Assembly (NCBI GenBank): GCA_026393895.1
Contig: JAPKZG010000034.1
Coordinates: forward strand, 1 to 47,738
Direction of reading: 5' to 3'
DNA: 47,738 bases
Source of the DNA: Candidatus Aminicenantota bacterium
Lineage (GTDB): Bacteria; Acidobacteriota; Aminicenantia; Aminicenantales; UBA4085
Made by a program: the position numbers and the translations under genes. The notes under the pieces are model-generated. The model searched no databases. It saw only the letters and a list, made by a program, of their open reading frames with translations, and had not been told where the DNA came from. Shown here one piece after another: positions 1 through 7,465 of this stretch; within the stretch, counting starts at the first letter, position 1; the number at the start of each line of letters is the position of its first letter.

Positions 1-302
1 CGGCCGCGATCGTCGAGGGCTTCGATTTTCCGCAATCGCCGGCCGCGGATGAACCGGAGGAGGAGAAGAATCCCTATGGCGGCGGCGTAAAACGCATATC
101 GGAGAACCGGCCTGTTTTTCGCGGTCAGCGACGAGGACAGAAATCCCAGAAACGGCCGCTGTTTGGCCCGGATGACTTCCGCAACCAGGAGATAAACGGC
201 CAGACCACCGATCTGGGCGAGGCCGAGAATGGACGCGTTTTTAAAAACGCGGCGGAATTTGTCGAGAAAAACGGAATCGCTGATGGGAGCGGATGAGAGC
301 AT
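1..302 (-). CDS. Membrane protein of unknown function, cut by window edge
   Basis: The minus-strand reading frame is open from ATG 302 to the left edge, about 100 codons, so its C-terminus is missing. The start is set by a strong ribosome binding site (AAGGAGAGG) a few bases upstream. The visible part begins MLSSAPISDSVFLDK and has two hydrophobic segments, at about residues 24-44 and 69-86. The second is followed by a basic stretch (RGRRLRK), as in an inner-membrane protein. I do not recognise the family. It lies downstream of rlmI on the same strand, with about 100 bases between them, so it could be read from that transcript or from its own promoter. Confidence 0.6.
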   Translation of the reverse strand, partial: MLSSAPISDSVFLDKFRRVFKNASILGLAQIGGLAVYLLVAEVIRAKQRPFLGFLSSSLTAKNRPVLRYAFYAAAIGILLLLRFIRGRRLRKIEALDDRG

Positions 303-404
303 AATTTTCCTCTCCTTCCGGCCGGAATAATACGTTTTTCTTTTCCGGAAGGCGCCATTTTATCATAATTCGTCCGGCCCGAACCGATTCCTCTTCGGGA
401 TATT

Positions 405-1604
405 TCAGTCGACGTAGAGAAGCAAACCCTTGAGGTAATCACTCTCCGGATGAAAGATGTTGACCGGATGGTCGGCGGCCTGCCGGTGGCGTCCGAGAAT
501 TCGGACCCGGCGTCCGGCTTCTCCCGCGGCCTGAAAGACGACTTGGCGGAAGAGTTTATCGTCCACGAAATAGGAGCAGGAAAACGTCAGAACGACCGAG
601 GCCGCGGGGCACTTTTGAAAGACGATTCGGTGGATGTCCTTGTATCCGCGGCAGGCGGAAACGACCTCGCTCTTGCGTTTGGCGAAAGCGGGCGGGTCGA
701 GAATGATAAGGTCGTATTCCGTCAGGTCACGTTCTCGGAGGACCTCGAATACGTCCCCGACCGTAAAGATGTTGTCCCGGTTTTCAAATCCGTTCAAAGC
801 GACGTTCGACCGGGCGAGCTCCACGGCCGGGCCGGAAATATCGATGCTGGCGACGGATTCGGCCCCGCCCGCCCAAACGGCGACGGTGAATCCTCCGGTG
901 TAGCAAAACGCGTTCATCACCCGGCGGCCGGGAGCCAGACTCCGGGCCAAGACCCGGTTTTCCCGTTGATCCAGATAGAACCCAGTTTTCTGGGAAGCCG
1001 CGAGGTTGACCTGGAAGCGAAGACCGTTTTCCCGAATCTCGACCATGTCGGCGGGCCGGCCTCGAAGCAGACCTTCAAACGGCGCCATCCCCTCCTCTTT
1101 CCTGGAAGGCAGGTTTGATTTTTCGATGATCGTCTCCGGGGAAATCAGCCGTTCCAAGAGGTCGAGGATCACCGGTTTGAGACGTTCGATTCCGAGGGTG
1201 GAAACCTGGAGAACGAGGACGTTCCCGTACCGGTCGACGATCAGGCCGGGGATCCCGTCGCCTTCACCGTTGATCACCCGGTACGCGTCCGTCGAATCGC
1301 CGAGCGCTCGGGTTCGCAGGGCGATCGCCCTACGAACGGCGTCTTCCAGGGCCTCGTCAGGCGGTGTTTCATCGAACGTGATCATCCGGCCGACAATCGA
1401 GGAACAACGGTTGAAATATCCGCAGCCGAGAAATCCGCCTTTCGCGTCCCGGACGGGAAGAAGGCTTCCGTCTTCGAAGTCGGGAAAACGACGAACGGCC
1501 CCTGAAAAAATCCAATGGTGGCGGTTGCGGATCGCCTTCTCTTTTCCCGGGTGGAGGATGACGGCCTCCGCCCCGGAGCCTTCCGATAAGGATGCGCTCG
1601 TCAT
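405..1604 (-). CDS. rlmI: 23S rRNA (cytosine-5-)-methyltransferase, RlmI-like
   Basis: A class I SAM-dependent methyltransferase of the RlmI/YccW family, whose E. coli member makes m5C1962 in 23S rRNA. An N-terminal PUA-type domain (LHPGKEKAIRNRHHWIFSGA) and a central EEHxx-type domain precede the Rossmann methyltransferase fold. The SAM-binding stretch NAFCYTGGFTVAVWAGGA, the DPPAFAKRK motif IV and the FSCSYFV motif with the catalytic Cys are all visible. The C-terminal ADHPVNIFHPESDYLKGLLL is typical of the family. The length of 399 aa is normal. A longer frame exists upstream, but the ATG at 1604 overlaps the mutT stop as ATGA and is chosen here. It is probably co-transcribed with mutT. 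The exact target nucleotide is inferred from the family. Confidence 0.93.
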   Translation of the reverse strand: MTSASLSEGSGAEAVILHPGKEKAIRNRHHWIFSGAVRRFPDFEDGSLLPVRDAKGGFLGCGYFNRCSSIVGRMITFDETPPDEALEDAVRRAIALRTRALGDSTDAYRVINGEGDGIPGLIVDRYGNVLVLQVSTLGIERLKPVILDLLERLISPETIIEKSNLPSRKEEGMAPFEGLLRGRPADMVEIRENGLRFQVNLAASQKTGFYLDQRENRVLARSLAPGRRVMNAFCYTGGFTVAVWAGGAESVASIDISGPAVELARSNVALNGFENRDNIFTVGDVFEVLRERDLTEYDLIILDPPAFAKRKSEVVSACRGYKDIHRIVFQKCPAASVVLTFSCSYFVDDKLFRQVVFQAAGEAGRRVRILGRHRQAADHPVNIFHPESDYLKGLLLYVD

Positions 1605-1993
1605 CGACGTTGCCGGTTCCGAAGGATTTCGACAAAGGGCCGGTCGGCGGGGGCGAAACTGAACCCGTCGAGGTCGCCGGGAAAAATCCACCGAGCGTCG
1701 GCGTGTTCCCTCAAGACAAACTCCCCCGGTTGCCTGAGAAGCGCGTGAAATGCGGTCAGGACGATACCTTCCGGAGGATCATGATAAGGAAAGGAACCGA
1801 TCCGTTCACCGATTTCGATTTCCAGGTTCAACTCCTCCCTGATTTCGCGGCCCAAGCTCTCCTCAGGCGATTCCCCGGGCTCCGTCTTTCCGCCCGGAAA
1901 TTCCCAAAAACCGCCGAACAGCTTTCCTTCCGGGCGCCGGCAAATAAGGATCCGGCCGTTGTTTTCGATCACGGCGGCGGTCACTTCGATCAT
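1601..1993 (-). CDS. mutT: NUDIX hydrolase, MutT-like (8-oxo-dGTP diphosphatase candidate)
   Basis: A compact 130-aa Nudix protein. The Nudix box spans residues 35-58 with G35, E41, R49-E50 and E53-E54 all in place; the usual Gly after the last Glu pair is Asn here. The N-terminus (VTAAVIENNGRILICRRP) and the FGGFWEFPGGK segment match the MutT group that hydrolyses oxidised dGTP, though the substrate is inferred. It is the first gene of a two-gene unit with rlmI (ATGA overlap). There is no Shine-Dalgarno sequence before ATG 1993. Instead a sigma70-like promoter ends nine bases upstream, suggesting a leaderless mRNA. Confidence 0.85.
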   Translation of the reverse strand: MIEVTAAVIENNGRILICRRPEGKLFGGFWEFPGGKTEPGESPEESLGREIREELNLEIEIGERIGSFPYHDPPEGIVLTAFHALLRQPGEFVLREHADARWIFPGDLDGFSFAPADRPFVEILRNRQRR

Positions 1994-2002
1994 GACCAGG
2001 CC

Positions 2003-2031
2003 ATCGTAGCGATTCTTTTCCCGTTTGGCAA
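2003..2031 (-). promoter_or_regulatory. Sigma70-like promoter for mutT-rlmI
   Basis: On the minus strand TTGCCA (2031-2026) and TACGAT (2008-2003) are separated by 17 bases, each matching the consensus at five of six positions. The -10 ends nine bases before the mutT ATG, so transcription would start about three bases ahead of the codon. Its -35 bases are the same bases used by the opposing glgA promoter. Confidence 0.6.
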
Positions 2032-2054
2032 GACGGCCTCGCCTGGGTTATTAT
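2025..2054 (+). promoter_or_regulatory. Sigma70-like promoter for glgA
   Basis: TTGGCA (2025-2030) and TATTAT (2049-2054) are separated by 18 bases. The -10 ends nine bases before GTG 2064, which has no convincing Shine-Dalgarno sequence, so the transcript would be nearly leaderless. The -35 overlaps that of the divergent mutT promoter base for base. Confidence 0.55.
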
Positions 2055-2063
2055 GCCGATAAG

Positions 2064-3488
2064 GTGAAAATCGTCTTCGTCTCTTCGGAAGCGGCCCCCT
2101 ATGCTAAAACCGGGGGATTGGCGGACGTGGCCTCCGCCCTCCCCAAAGCCCTGGCCGAGGCGGGCCACGAGGTTAAAGTCTTCCTTCCTCTTTATCGGAC
2201 GATCAAGGAACGGTTTCCTCATCTCGCGCTTCGGGTCGCTGGCCGACCCGAAGCGTTTTCCGTCTGGGAAGATCGCGAAGCGTCCGTACCTGTATATTTC
2301 ATCGAACACGATTATTTTTTCAACCGGGGCCATCTCTATTGCACGGCCGCGGGAGACGATCCCGAAAACGGCGATCGATTCGCCTTTTTTTCGCGGTCCG
2401 TTCTCGAAGCGCTGCGGGCGATCGATTTTTCTCCCGAGATCATCCATACCCATGATTGGCAGACGGCCGCGCTCTTTGGCTACAAGAAATTCGTCATGGG
2501 GGATGATCCGTTCTTCCGCGGAACGAAATCGGTATTCACGATTCATAACCTCGCTTACCAGGGTTTGTTCGACCCGGGCGTCCTTGGCCGGATCGGATTG
2601 CCCAAACGCTTGTTCCGCGCGGAGGATCTCGAATTTTTCGGCCGGGTCAACTTTCTGAAGGCCGGAATCCTCTACGCGGATGCGGTCACAACAGTCAGCC
2701 CGCGTTATGCCCGGGAAATTCAAACGCCGGAATTCGGCTGCGGCCTTGACGGGTTGCTCCGGGCCCGGAGAGCCTCCATCCGGGGAATCCTCAACGGCGT
2801 CGACGATTCGATGTGGAACCCGGCCGACGATGCGATGATCGCCGCGCCCTTCGGACCGGATGATCTTGCGGGGAAGAAGAAATGCAAGAAGGCCCTGCTC
2901 GAGGCCTTCGGCTTTGCTCCATCGGTCCCGGAACTTCCCGTGATCGGCATGGTCTCCCGATTGGTTGAGCAGAAGGGACTCGACGTCCTCGTGGACGCGT
3001 TGGACGCTCTGTCCCTACTCGGAATCCGGATCATCATCGTCGGTAGGGGCGATCCCTCGATCGAACGTCAATTGATCATGGCCTTGAACCGGTTTCCTCA
3101 AAACCTCGGCCTTCGGATCACCTATGACGACGCCCTGGCCCGGAAGGTCTTTGCCGGGAGCGATTTTTTCCTCATCCCGTCGCGCTATGAACCCTGCGGC
3201 CTGACGCAGATGTACAGCCAGAAATACGGGGCGGTTCCGATCGTCCGAGCCGTCGGCGGCCTCGACGATACCGTCGAAGAATTCCGGCCCGAGACGGGTG
3301 AAGGAACGGGTTTCAAATTCCAGGATTCCGACTCCGGCGCACTGGTCGAAGCGGTCCGGCGGGCCCTGGGGGCCTGGAAAAACCCCAAATGGATGTCGAT
3401 GCTGAGGCGCAACGGGATGCGCCGGGATTTTTCCTGGAAACGTTCCGCCGGTGCTTATCTCGGCCTATACCGGGAACTCCTCGGGTAA
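2064..3488 (+). CDS. glgA: Glycogen (starch) synthase, GT5
   Basis: Transfers glucose from a nucleotide sugar to the non-reducing end of an alpha-1,4-glucan. The N-terminus begins VKIVFVSSEAAPYAKTGGLADV, containing the KTGGLADV nucleotide-sugar-binding motif seen near residue 15 in bacterial GlgA. The GT5 catalytic region, the C-terminal GT1-like Rossmann domain (VSRLVEQKGLDVL) and the SRYEPCGLTQMYSQKYG motif are present. The length of 474 aa equals the usual bacterial size. GTG 2064 is chosen because family homology begins exactly there and the promoter ends nine bases upstream; a TTG at 2025 is the longer alternative. It lies close to the GH57/galT operon and probably works with it. ADP- versus UDP-glucose use cannot be read from the sequence. 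Confidence 0.93.
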   Translation: MKIVFVSSEAAPYAKTGGLADVASALPKALAEAGHEVKVFLPLYRTIKERFPHLALRVAGRPEAFSVWEDREASVPVYFIEHDYFFNRGHLYCTAAGDDPENGDRFAFFSRSVLEALRAIDFSPEIIHTHDWQTAALFGYKKFVMGDDPFFRGTKSVFTIHNLAYQGLFDPGVLGRIGLPKRLFRAEDLEFFGRVNFLKAGILYADAVTTVSPRYAREIQTPEFGCGLDGLLRARRASIRGILNGVDDSMWNPADDAMIAAPFGPDDLAGKKKCKKALLEAFGFAPSVPELPVIGMVSRLVEQKGLDVLVDALDALSLLGIRIIIVGRGDPSIERQLIMALNRFPQNLGLRITYDDALARKVFAGSDFFLIPSRYEPCGLTQMYSQKYGAVPIVRAVGGLDDTVEEFRPETGEGTGFKFQDSDSGALVEAVRRALGAWKNPKWMSMLRRNGMRRDFSWKRSAGAYLGLYRELLG

Positions 3489-3490
3489 GC

Positions 3491-3512
3491 CGGGCTAAAA
3501 CAGCCCGATTTT
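3491..3512 (+). terminator. Weak intrinsic terminator after glgA
   Basis: CGGGCT (3491-3496) and AGCCCG (3502-3507) form a six-base stem with a five-base loop, followed by ATTTT. It directly follows the glgA stop and overlaps the last codons of the convergent beta-barrel gene. The T tract is short, so efficiency is doubtful. Confidence 0.45.
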
Positions 3513-4355
3513 GAAGCCCAGCGTCACCGCGAATCCCGACAACCCGAGCCGGGCCTGGCGGATATTTTCGTATTCATCCTCCTCCGGCTCCTTTTCGTCA
3601 AAAGCGAGAACGTCGTATGTCCGGGAATAGACGATCTGTCGGACATACCAAATCCGGTGGTTAGTCCCGCTTTCCTCGAAATCCCAGAAATCACCCCGGC
3701 CTTTTTCCGTCCAGTCGCCGATAAACCCGGTGACGGAGGCCAGCCGCCCGGTGATGTTGAGCAATACCGAGAATTTCGGGTCGATGACCCATTCCAGGCC
3801 GATTCCGCCGTGAACGCCGAAACCGGTCCGGAAGGATTCGAAGGAATAGACGTCGCTTCCGCTGAAGCCGAAAAGACTCAAGTCCTGGCGGTGTATGTAG
3901 TTCAACCAGACCAAGTAACAACCGGCGCCGGTGGATAAATCCAGGTGCAAGGAGCCGCCCAAAGAAAGGTCATAATGGACATCGGCCGTGATGGGAAAGA
4001 CCCGGAATTTCGGGCGGATGGTTTCCCCAACGTCGATGATCCCGATATATTCATACTCCGTCTTGCTTTCCTTCATGTGTTCGAAATAGCCGACGCTCAG
4101 GCCCGCCGCGATCCGGTCGCTAAAATGATAAAGAAACTCCCCGGCAAATTGAAAACCGAGGACGGGAACTTCGAATCCGTCCGCAGCGTTGAACTCGTTT
4201 TTAAGATATGCGTTGTATCCGCGGATTCCCCGGGCGAGATCGCCCCCGGTTGCATAATTAAGGCCGCCGGAAAGCTGAAAACTGACGCGGGTCCGGGCCG
4301 AAGTGAAGGAGACGATGGCCAGAACCGTCAGAAAGAGAAGGGTCAAGCGTTTCAT
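3495..4355 (-). CDS. Outer-membrane beta-barrel protein, unknown function
   Basis: A 286-aa protein with a clear Sec signal peptide (MKRLTLLFLTVLAIVSFTSA). It then shows repeated alternating hydrophobic/polar strands with aromatic residues (FQFAGEFLYHFSDRIAAGLS, HLDLSTGAGCYLVWL) and ends in Phe, as beta-barrel substrates of the Bam machinery usually do. I see no enzymatic motif and cannot assign a substrate. An acidic loop (DEKEPEEDEYEN) lies near the C-terminus. Upstream are a possible promoter and a ribosome binding site (AAAGGA), so it can be expressed separately from galT, which ends 84 bases upstream. It is convergent with glgA, with six bases between the stops. Confidence 0.8.
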   Translation of the reverse strand: MKRLTLLFLTVLAIVSFTSARTRVSFQLSGGLNYATGGDLARGIRGYNAYLKNEFNAADGFEVPVLGFQFAGEFLYHFSDRIAAGLSVGYFEHMKESKTEYEYIGIIDVGETIRPKFRVFPITADVHYDLSLGGSLHLDLSTGAGCYLVWLNYIHRQDLSLFGFSGSDVYSFESFRTGFGVHGGIGLEWVIDPKFSVLLNITGRLASVTGFIGDWTEKGRGDFWDFEESGTNHRIWYVRQIVYSRTYDVLAFDEKEPEEDEYENIRQARLGLSGFAVTLGFKIGLF

Positions 4356-4375
4356 CGAAAATTCCTTTCGGGTCT

Positions 4376-4404
4376 AAAATATCCGGAAACCGCCGCCGAA
4401 GCAA
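4376..4404 (-). promoter_or_regulatory. Possible promoter for the beta-barrel gene
   Basis: On the minus strand TTGCTT (4404-4399) and TATTTT (4381-4376) are separated by 17 bases, about 20 bases before ATG 4355. Both hexamers are only partial matches to consensus, so this is tentative. Confidence 0.35.
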
Positions 4405-4439
4405 TAAGCGCTCTGTCGAAGGAGCTCGGGAGAACGCCT

Positions 4440-5501
4440 TCACCCGCGAAGAGCGGCCGCGGCGGACTCGGGGACGATGGGATTGATGAAACACCCCGTC
4501 CCCCATTCGAAACCCGCGACCAGTCCCATGACCGGAAGAACCTCGATGCGCCAATGGACGAACGAGTCGAGACGGGGATCGCCGGGCCGGGCCCCCCGCG
4601 TCACCGGGGCCTGACGAAGGACGATATGGTAGTCCGGATCGGAGGCAACGTCCCGGAGCCGGCTGAGGACAAATTTCATCATTCGGGCCAGTCCGATGAG
4701 TTCCTCATCGGTTGTCTCACGGAACAACGCCGTATGGCGACGCGGAAGGACGTGGGTTTCGTAGGGAAAACGGGAGGCGTAGGGAGCCAGGGCGATGAAG
4801 TCCGGGCCGGTCCGGATCCGTCGCGGGCCGGCTTCTTCGTCTTTGATCAACCGGCAGAAAAAACAGCCGCCCGATTCCCGGGCATGATGTTCCAGTGCGG
4901 AGAGTTCCTCCCAGACCTGTTGGGGAACAACCGGAACGCCCAAAATCTGGGTATGCGGATGTCGGAGGGACGCGCCGGCGAATCCTCCTTTGTTTTTGAA
5001 AATCTGGACGTATTGGATGGTGGAATCCTGTTCGATAGCGCGAAGCCGCCGACGGAAGATGCCGAGGACGTCCCGGATGTGATCGACCGGAAGATCAACC
5101 CATTCCCGGTCGTGGTCGGGCGTGTCGACGACGACTTCGTGAACGCCGGTACCGGGCAGGGATTCGAACAGGCCGCCGGCCCGCTTCTCGGGTGTCGGTT
5201 CTGGTCCGGGAGTCAAGGCGGGAAACTTATTGGGCACGACCCTGACCCGCCAACCCGCTGAATCGGGAACCGGGGATTCGTCCCGCAAGGCTTCGACCTC
5301 GGGCGGCGTCTCCGCTTCGCGTCCTTCGCAGAAGGGACATGAGGTACGGGACACGTCGATCGTCGGAGCGCGGACCGATTGAAAATCGTTCGGCCGGCGG
5401 GCCCGTTCGGGAGCAATCAGGACCCAACGTCCGCTGAGAAAATCACGCCGGAGTTCGGACCCGCCCCTTTCTCCGTTTTCGCCTCGCTCAGCCGACGTCA
5501 T
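4440..5501 (-). CDS. galT: Galactose-1-phosphate uridylyltransferase family protein
   Basis: A HIT-superfamily nucleotidyltransferase of 353 aa, the usual GalT length. Visible are the N-terminal LRRDFLSGRWVLIAPERA block, the zinc pair C55-x2-C58, VVPNKFPAL, and the catalytic HPHTQ motif with H183 as the expected nucleotidylated histidine. A late VHWRIEVLP block replaces the usual HxH-type segment. The start is ATG 5501, overlapping the stop of the upstream GH57 gene as ATGA, so translation is probably coupled. No galK or galE lies in the window. The position behind two GH57 enzymes suggests it interconverts sugar 1-phosphates and nucleotide sugars for glucan metabolism; that role is inference. 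Confidence 0.88.
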   Translation of the reverse strand: MTSAERGENGERGGSELRRDFLSGRWVLIAPERARRPNDFQSVRAPTIDVSRTSCPFCEGREAETPPEVEALRDESPVPDSAGWRVRVVPNKFPALTPGPEPTPEKRAGGLFESLPGTGVHEVVVDTPDHDREWVDLPVDHIRDVLGIFRRRLRAIEQDSTIQYVQIFKNKGGFAGASLRHPHTQILGVPVVPQQVWEELSALEHHARESGGCFFCRLIKDEEAGPRRIRTGPDFIALAPYASRFPYETHVLPRRHTALFRETTDEELIGLARMMKFVLSRLRDVASDPDYHIVLRQAPVTRGARPGDPRLDSFVHWRIEVLPVMGLVAGFEWGTGCFINPIVPESAAAALRG

Positions 5502-7465
5502 GGAGCTTCGCTCAACTCGATCGTGGATTCGTCCGATTCCCCCGGGGGAAGTTCGACCCGGCGGACCCAGACGAGGCAATATCCTTGATGGATCGTATCA
5601 TAATCCTTCTCCGACTGCGAAAGGGTTTGCAGAGGATGGATCCAGAGCTCCGCGGCCGACAAGGGGGCTATGACCAAACGTCCGTGACAAAGATGGACGA
5701 TGTTGCCGTCCGTTTTGATTTCCTCGGGAATCTGGTAGAGATTCCACTCCGAGGCCTGAAGGAAATGGAGCTGGCGGTTGCTCTGGTTTCGGATCAACGT
5801 CCGCACCCGGACTTTAGGGCCTAGCGGGATGATTTCCTTGCGAACGGAAACCGGCGACGCGGCCGAACGCAAAACGATCCTGCCGGACTGCTCAAAAACC
5901 AGGCGATCCTCCTCGACGCGGGCGTCGGCGTGTTCCTCTCCGAATTCGCCCCGCTCCATCTCGTCGCCGGCGGCGATTTGGGCCGGCTTGGCCTCGAGGT
6001 TGTAAAAACGATCCATGGCCGACCTTCGCGGCCGTAGGTCGGGTTTGATCAGGTGGGCGATCCCGGGCGGCAGGGGCTTGGAGATTTCATGGATGCTCTT
6101 TTCTCCATCCGGCTTAGACCCCGTCCCGGCGTCAGCCGGCAGGTGATAGGTCTCCGGCCGGCGGGAGAACACATCGCTCAAGTTGCGGAACAGCGGATAA
6201 TAATCTATTTCGTCCAGCCCGCCGGATTTTCCGGACTTGGCCCAAAGCCCGAAACGGTCGTCGCGGCGGACGAATTCCGTCCGGCCGTCGAGATCATAAT
6301 CGACCTTCATCCACCCCGCTGCGGCCGGACACCGGGATTCGGCTTTCAATAAATGGCCGTAAGCCGCCTCCCGTAGATGGGGAAGATACAGGCCGCCGAA
6401 TACGCCGTGCCAATAGGGATCGTTTCCCTGGCCCCGGAAGAGTTCCCGGGTCGCCTCGGCGTCACCCCCGGCCCGGACGGCGCGCGAAATTCCGTTCATC
6501 CGATCATGCAGACGGCGGCTTTCCGGATATTTACGGAAGAAATCCCGGAAAAATCCGGCCCGGAGAAAACGGCGCGAATCGGAAGCGGGGAGCGTCGTTT
6601 TCAGATGATGGTATTGCCGTGCCTCTCCCGGCTCCAGCACCCATTCCATCATTTCCGCATAGGAGGCGGGCGGCGGATAAATCCGGGCGGCGGGGAGGCG
6701 GGCGTCGACTGCTTCGGCGTAGGTCATCGTCCTGATTTCATTCTCCTCGAGAAAAACGAGGAATTGATCGAGCCACCCTTTCTCGTAAACCCAGGATTTT
6801 GTCCCGGGCCAGAGGCCGAACTTCTCCCCGTCGTCGCCCAACACCGCTAATCCGCCTTTGGCCCGAATTTCATCGAAATAGCGGCCGATCTCCTCTATGT
6901 CGCGGAACGGGATGAGATAGCGCAGTTTTTGATCAATCGGAAGCAAGCGGAGGGGAAATCCTTCGTCCTCCGTGATATAGATATCGTGAAGATCCGTCAC
7001 GCCGGCGGAATGAAAATGGTTTTCATCCAGGAGCGTATATTCAATACCGGCTGAAGCAAGCGTCGAAGCCAGGTTCGGTTCCCAGACGCGTTCGGTCAGC
7101 CAAATTCCCCGGGGCCGGCGGCCGAAATTCTCTTCGAGGTATGCGCTCATCATTTCGATCTGGCCCCGCCGGTCCGCCTCGGGGATGATCGGGAGGATCG
7201 GTTCATAAAAACCGCCCCCGAGGAGCTCCATCTGCCCCTGGGACGTCAATTCGACCAGGAGGTCCCAGGCCTCGCGGCAATGTTCGGCGAAATACTCAAG
7301 CAGGGGGCCCGAATAATGGGCGGAGAACTTCACCCTGGAGTGCGCCTTCATCGCCTTCAAAAACGGCAGGTAGCAATCGGCGACGGCGTTTTCGAACACC
7401 CAGCCGAAATTCCCGACGGGTTGGTGATTGTGAACGCCGAACAAAAACGCGAATTCCCGATTCAT
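5498..7465 (-). CDS. GH57 4-alpha-glucanotransferase
   Basis: A 655-aa protein matching the Thermococcus-type GH57 4-alpha-glucanotransferase layout, whose reference is about 659 aa. GH57 motif 1 is HNHQP (12-16), motif 2 is GGGFYEP (83-89), motif 3 is WLTERVWEP with the expected nucleophile E125, and motif 4 is DDGEKFG with acid/base D211 or D212. The C-terminal half corresponds to the all-beta DUF1925/DUF1926-type domains. It would move maltodextrin segments between glucan chains in the cytoplasm; no signal peptide is present. ATG 7465 overlaps the upstream GH57 stop as ATGA; the longer in-frame extension upstream lacks homology. It shares the operon with a second GH57 enzyme and galT. Confidence 0.9.
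   Translation of the reverse strand: MNREFAFLFGVHNHQPVGNFGWVFENAVADCYLPFLKAMKAHSRVKFSAHYSGPLLEYFAEHCREAWDLLVELTSQGQMELLGGGFYEPILPIIPEADRRGQIEMMSAYLEENFGRRPRGIWLTERVWEPNLASTLASAGIEYTLLDENHFHSAGVTDLHDIYITEDEGFPLRLLPIDQKLRYLIPFRDIEEIGRYFDEIRAKGGLAVLGDDGEKFGLWPGTKSWVYEKGWLDQFLVFLEENEIRTMTYAEAVDARLPAARIYPPPASYAEMMEWVLEPGEARQYHHLKTTLPASDSRRFLRAGFFRDFFRKYPESRRLHDRMNGISRAVRAGGDAEATRELFRGQGNDPYWHGVFGGLYLPHLREAAYGHLLKAESRCPAAAGWMKVDYDLDGRTEFVRRDDRFGLWAKSGKSGGLDEIDYYPLFRNLSDVFSRRPETYHLPADAGTGSKPDGEKSIHEISKPLPPGIAHLIKPDLRPRRSAMDRFYNLEAKPAQIAAGDEMERGEFGEEHADARVEEDRLVFEQSGRIVLRSAASPVSVRKEIIPLGPKVRVRTLIRNQSNRQLHFLQASEWNLYQIPEEIKTDGNIVHLCHGRLVIAPLSAAELWIHPLQTLSQSEKDYDTIHQGYCLVWVRRVELPPGESDESTIELSEAP

Noticed and set aside
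3945-5261. A 438-codon open frame on the plus strand opposite galT and the beta-barrel gene
   Set aside because: It is antisense to well-supported genes, has no family motifs and no ribosome binding site, and has the composition expected of a shadow frame in GC-rich DNA.
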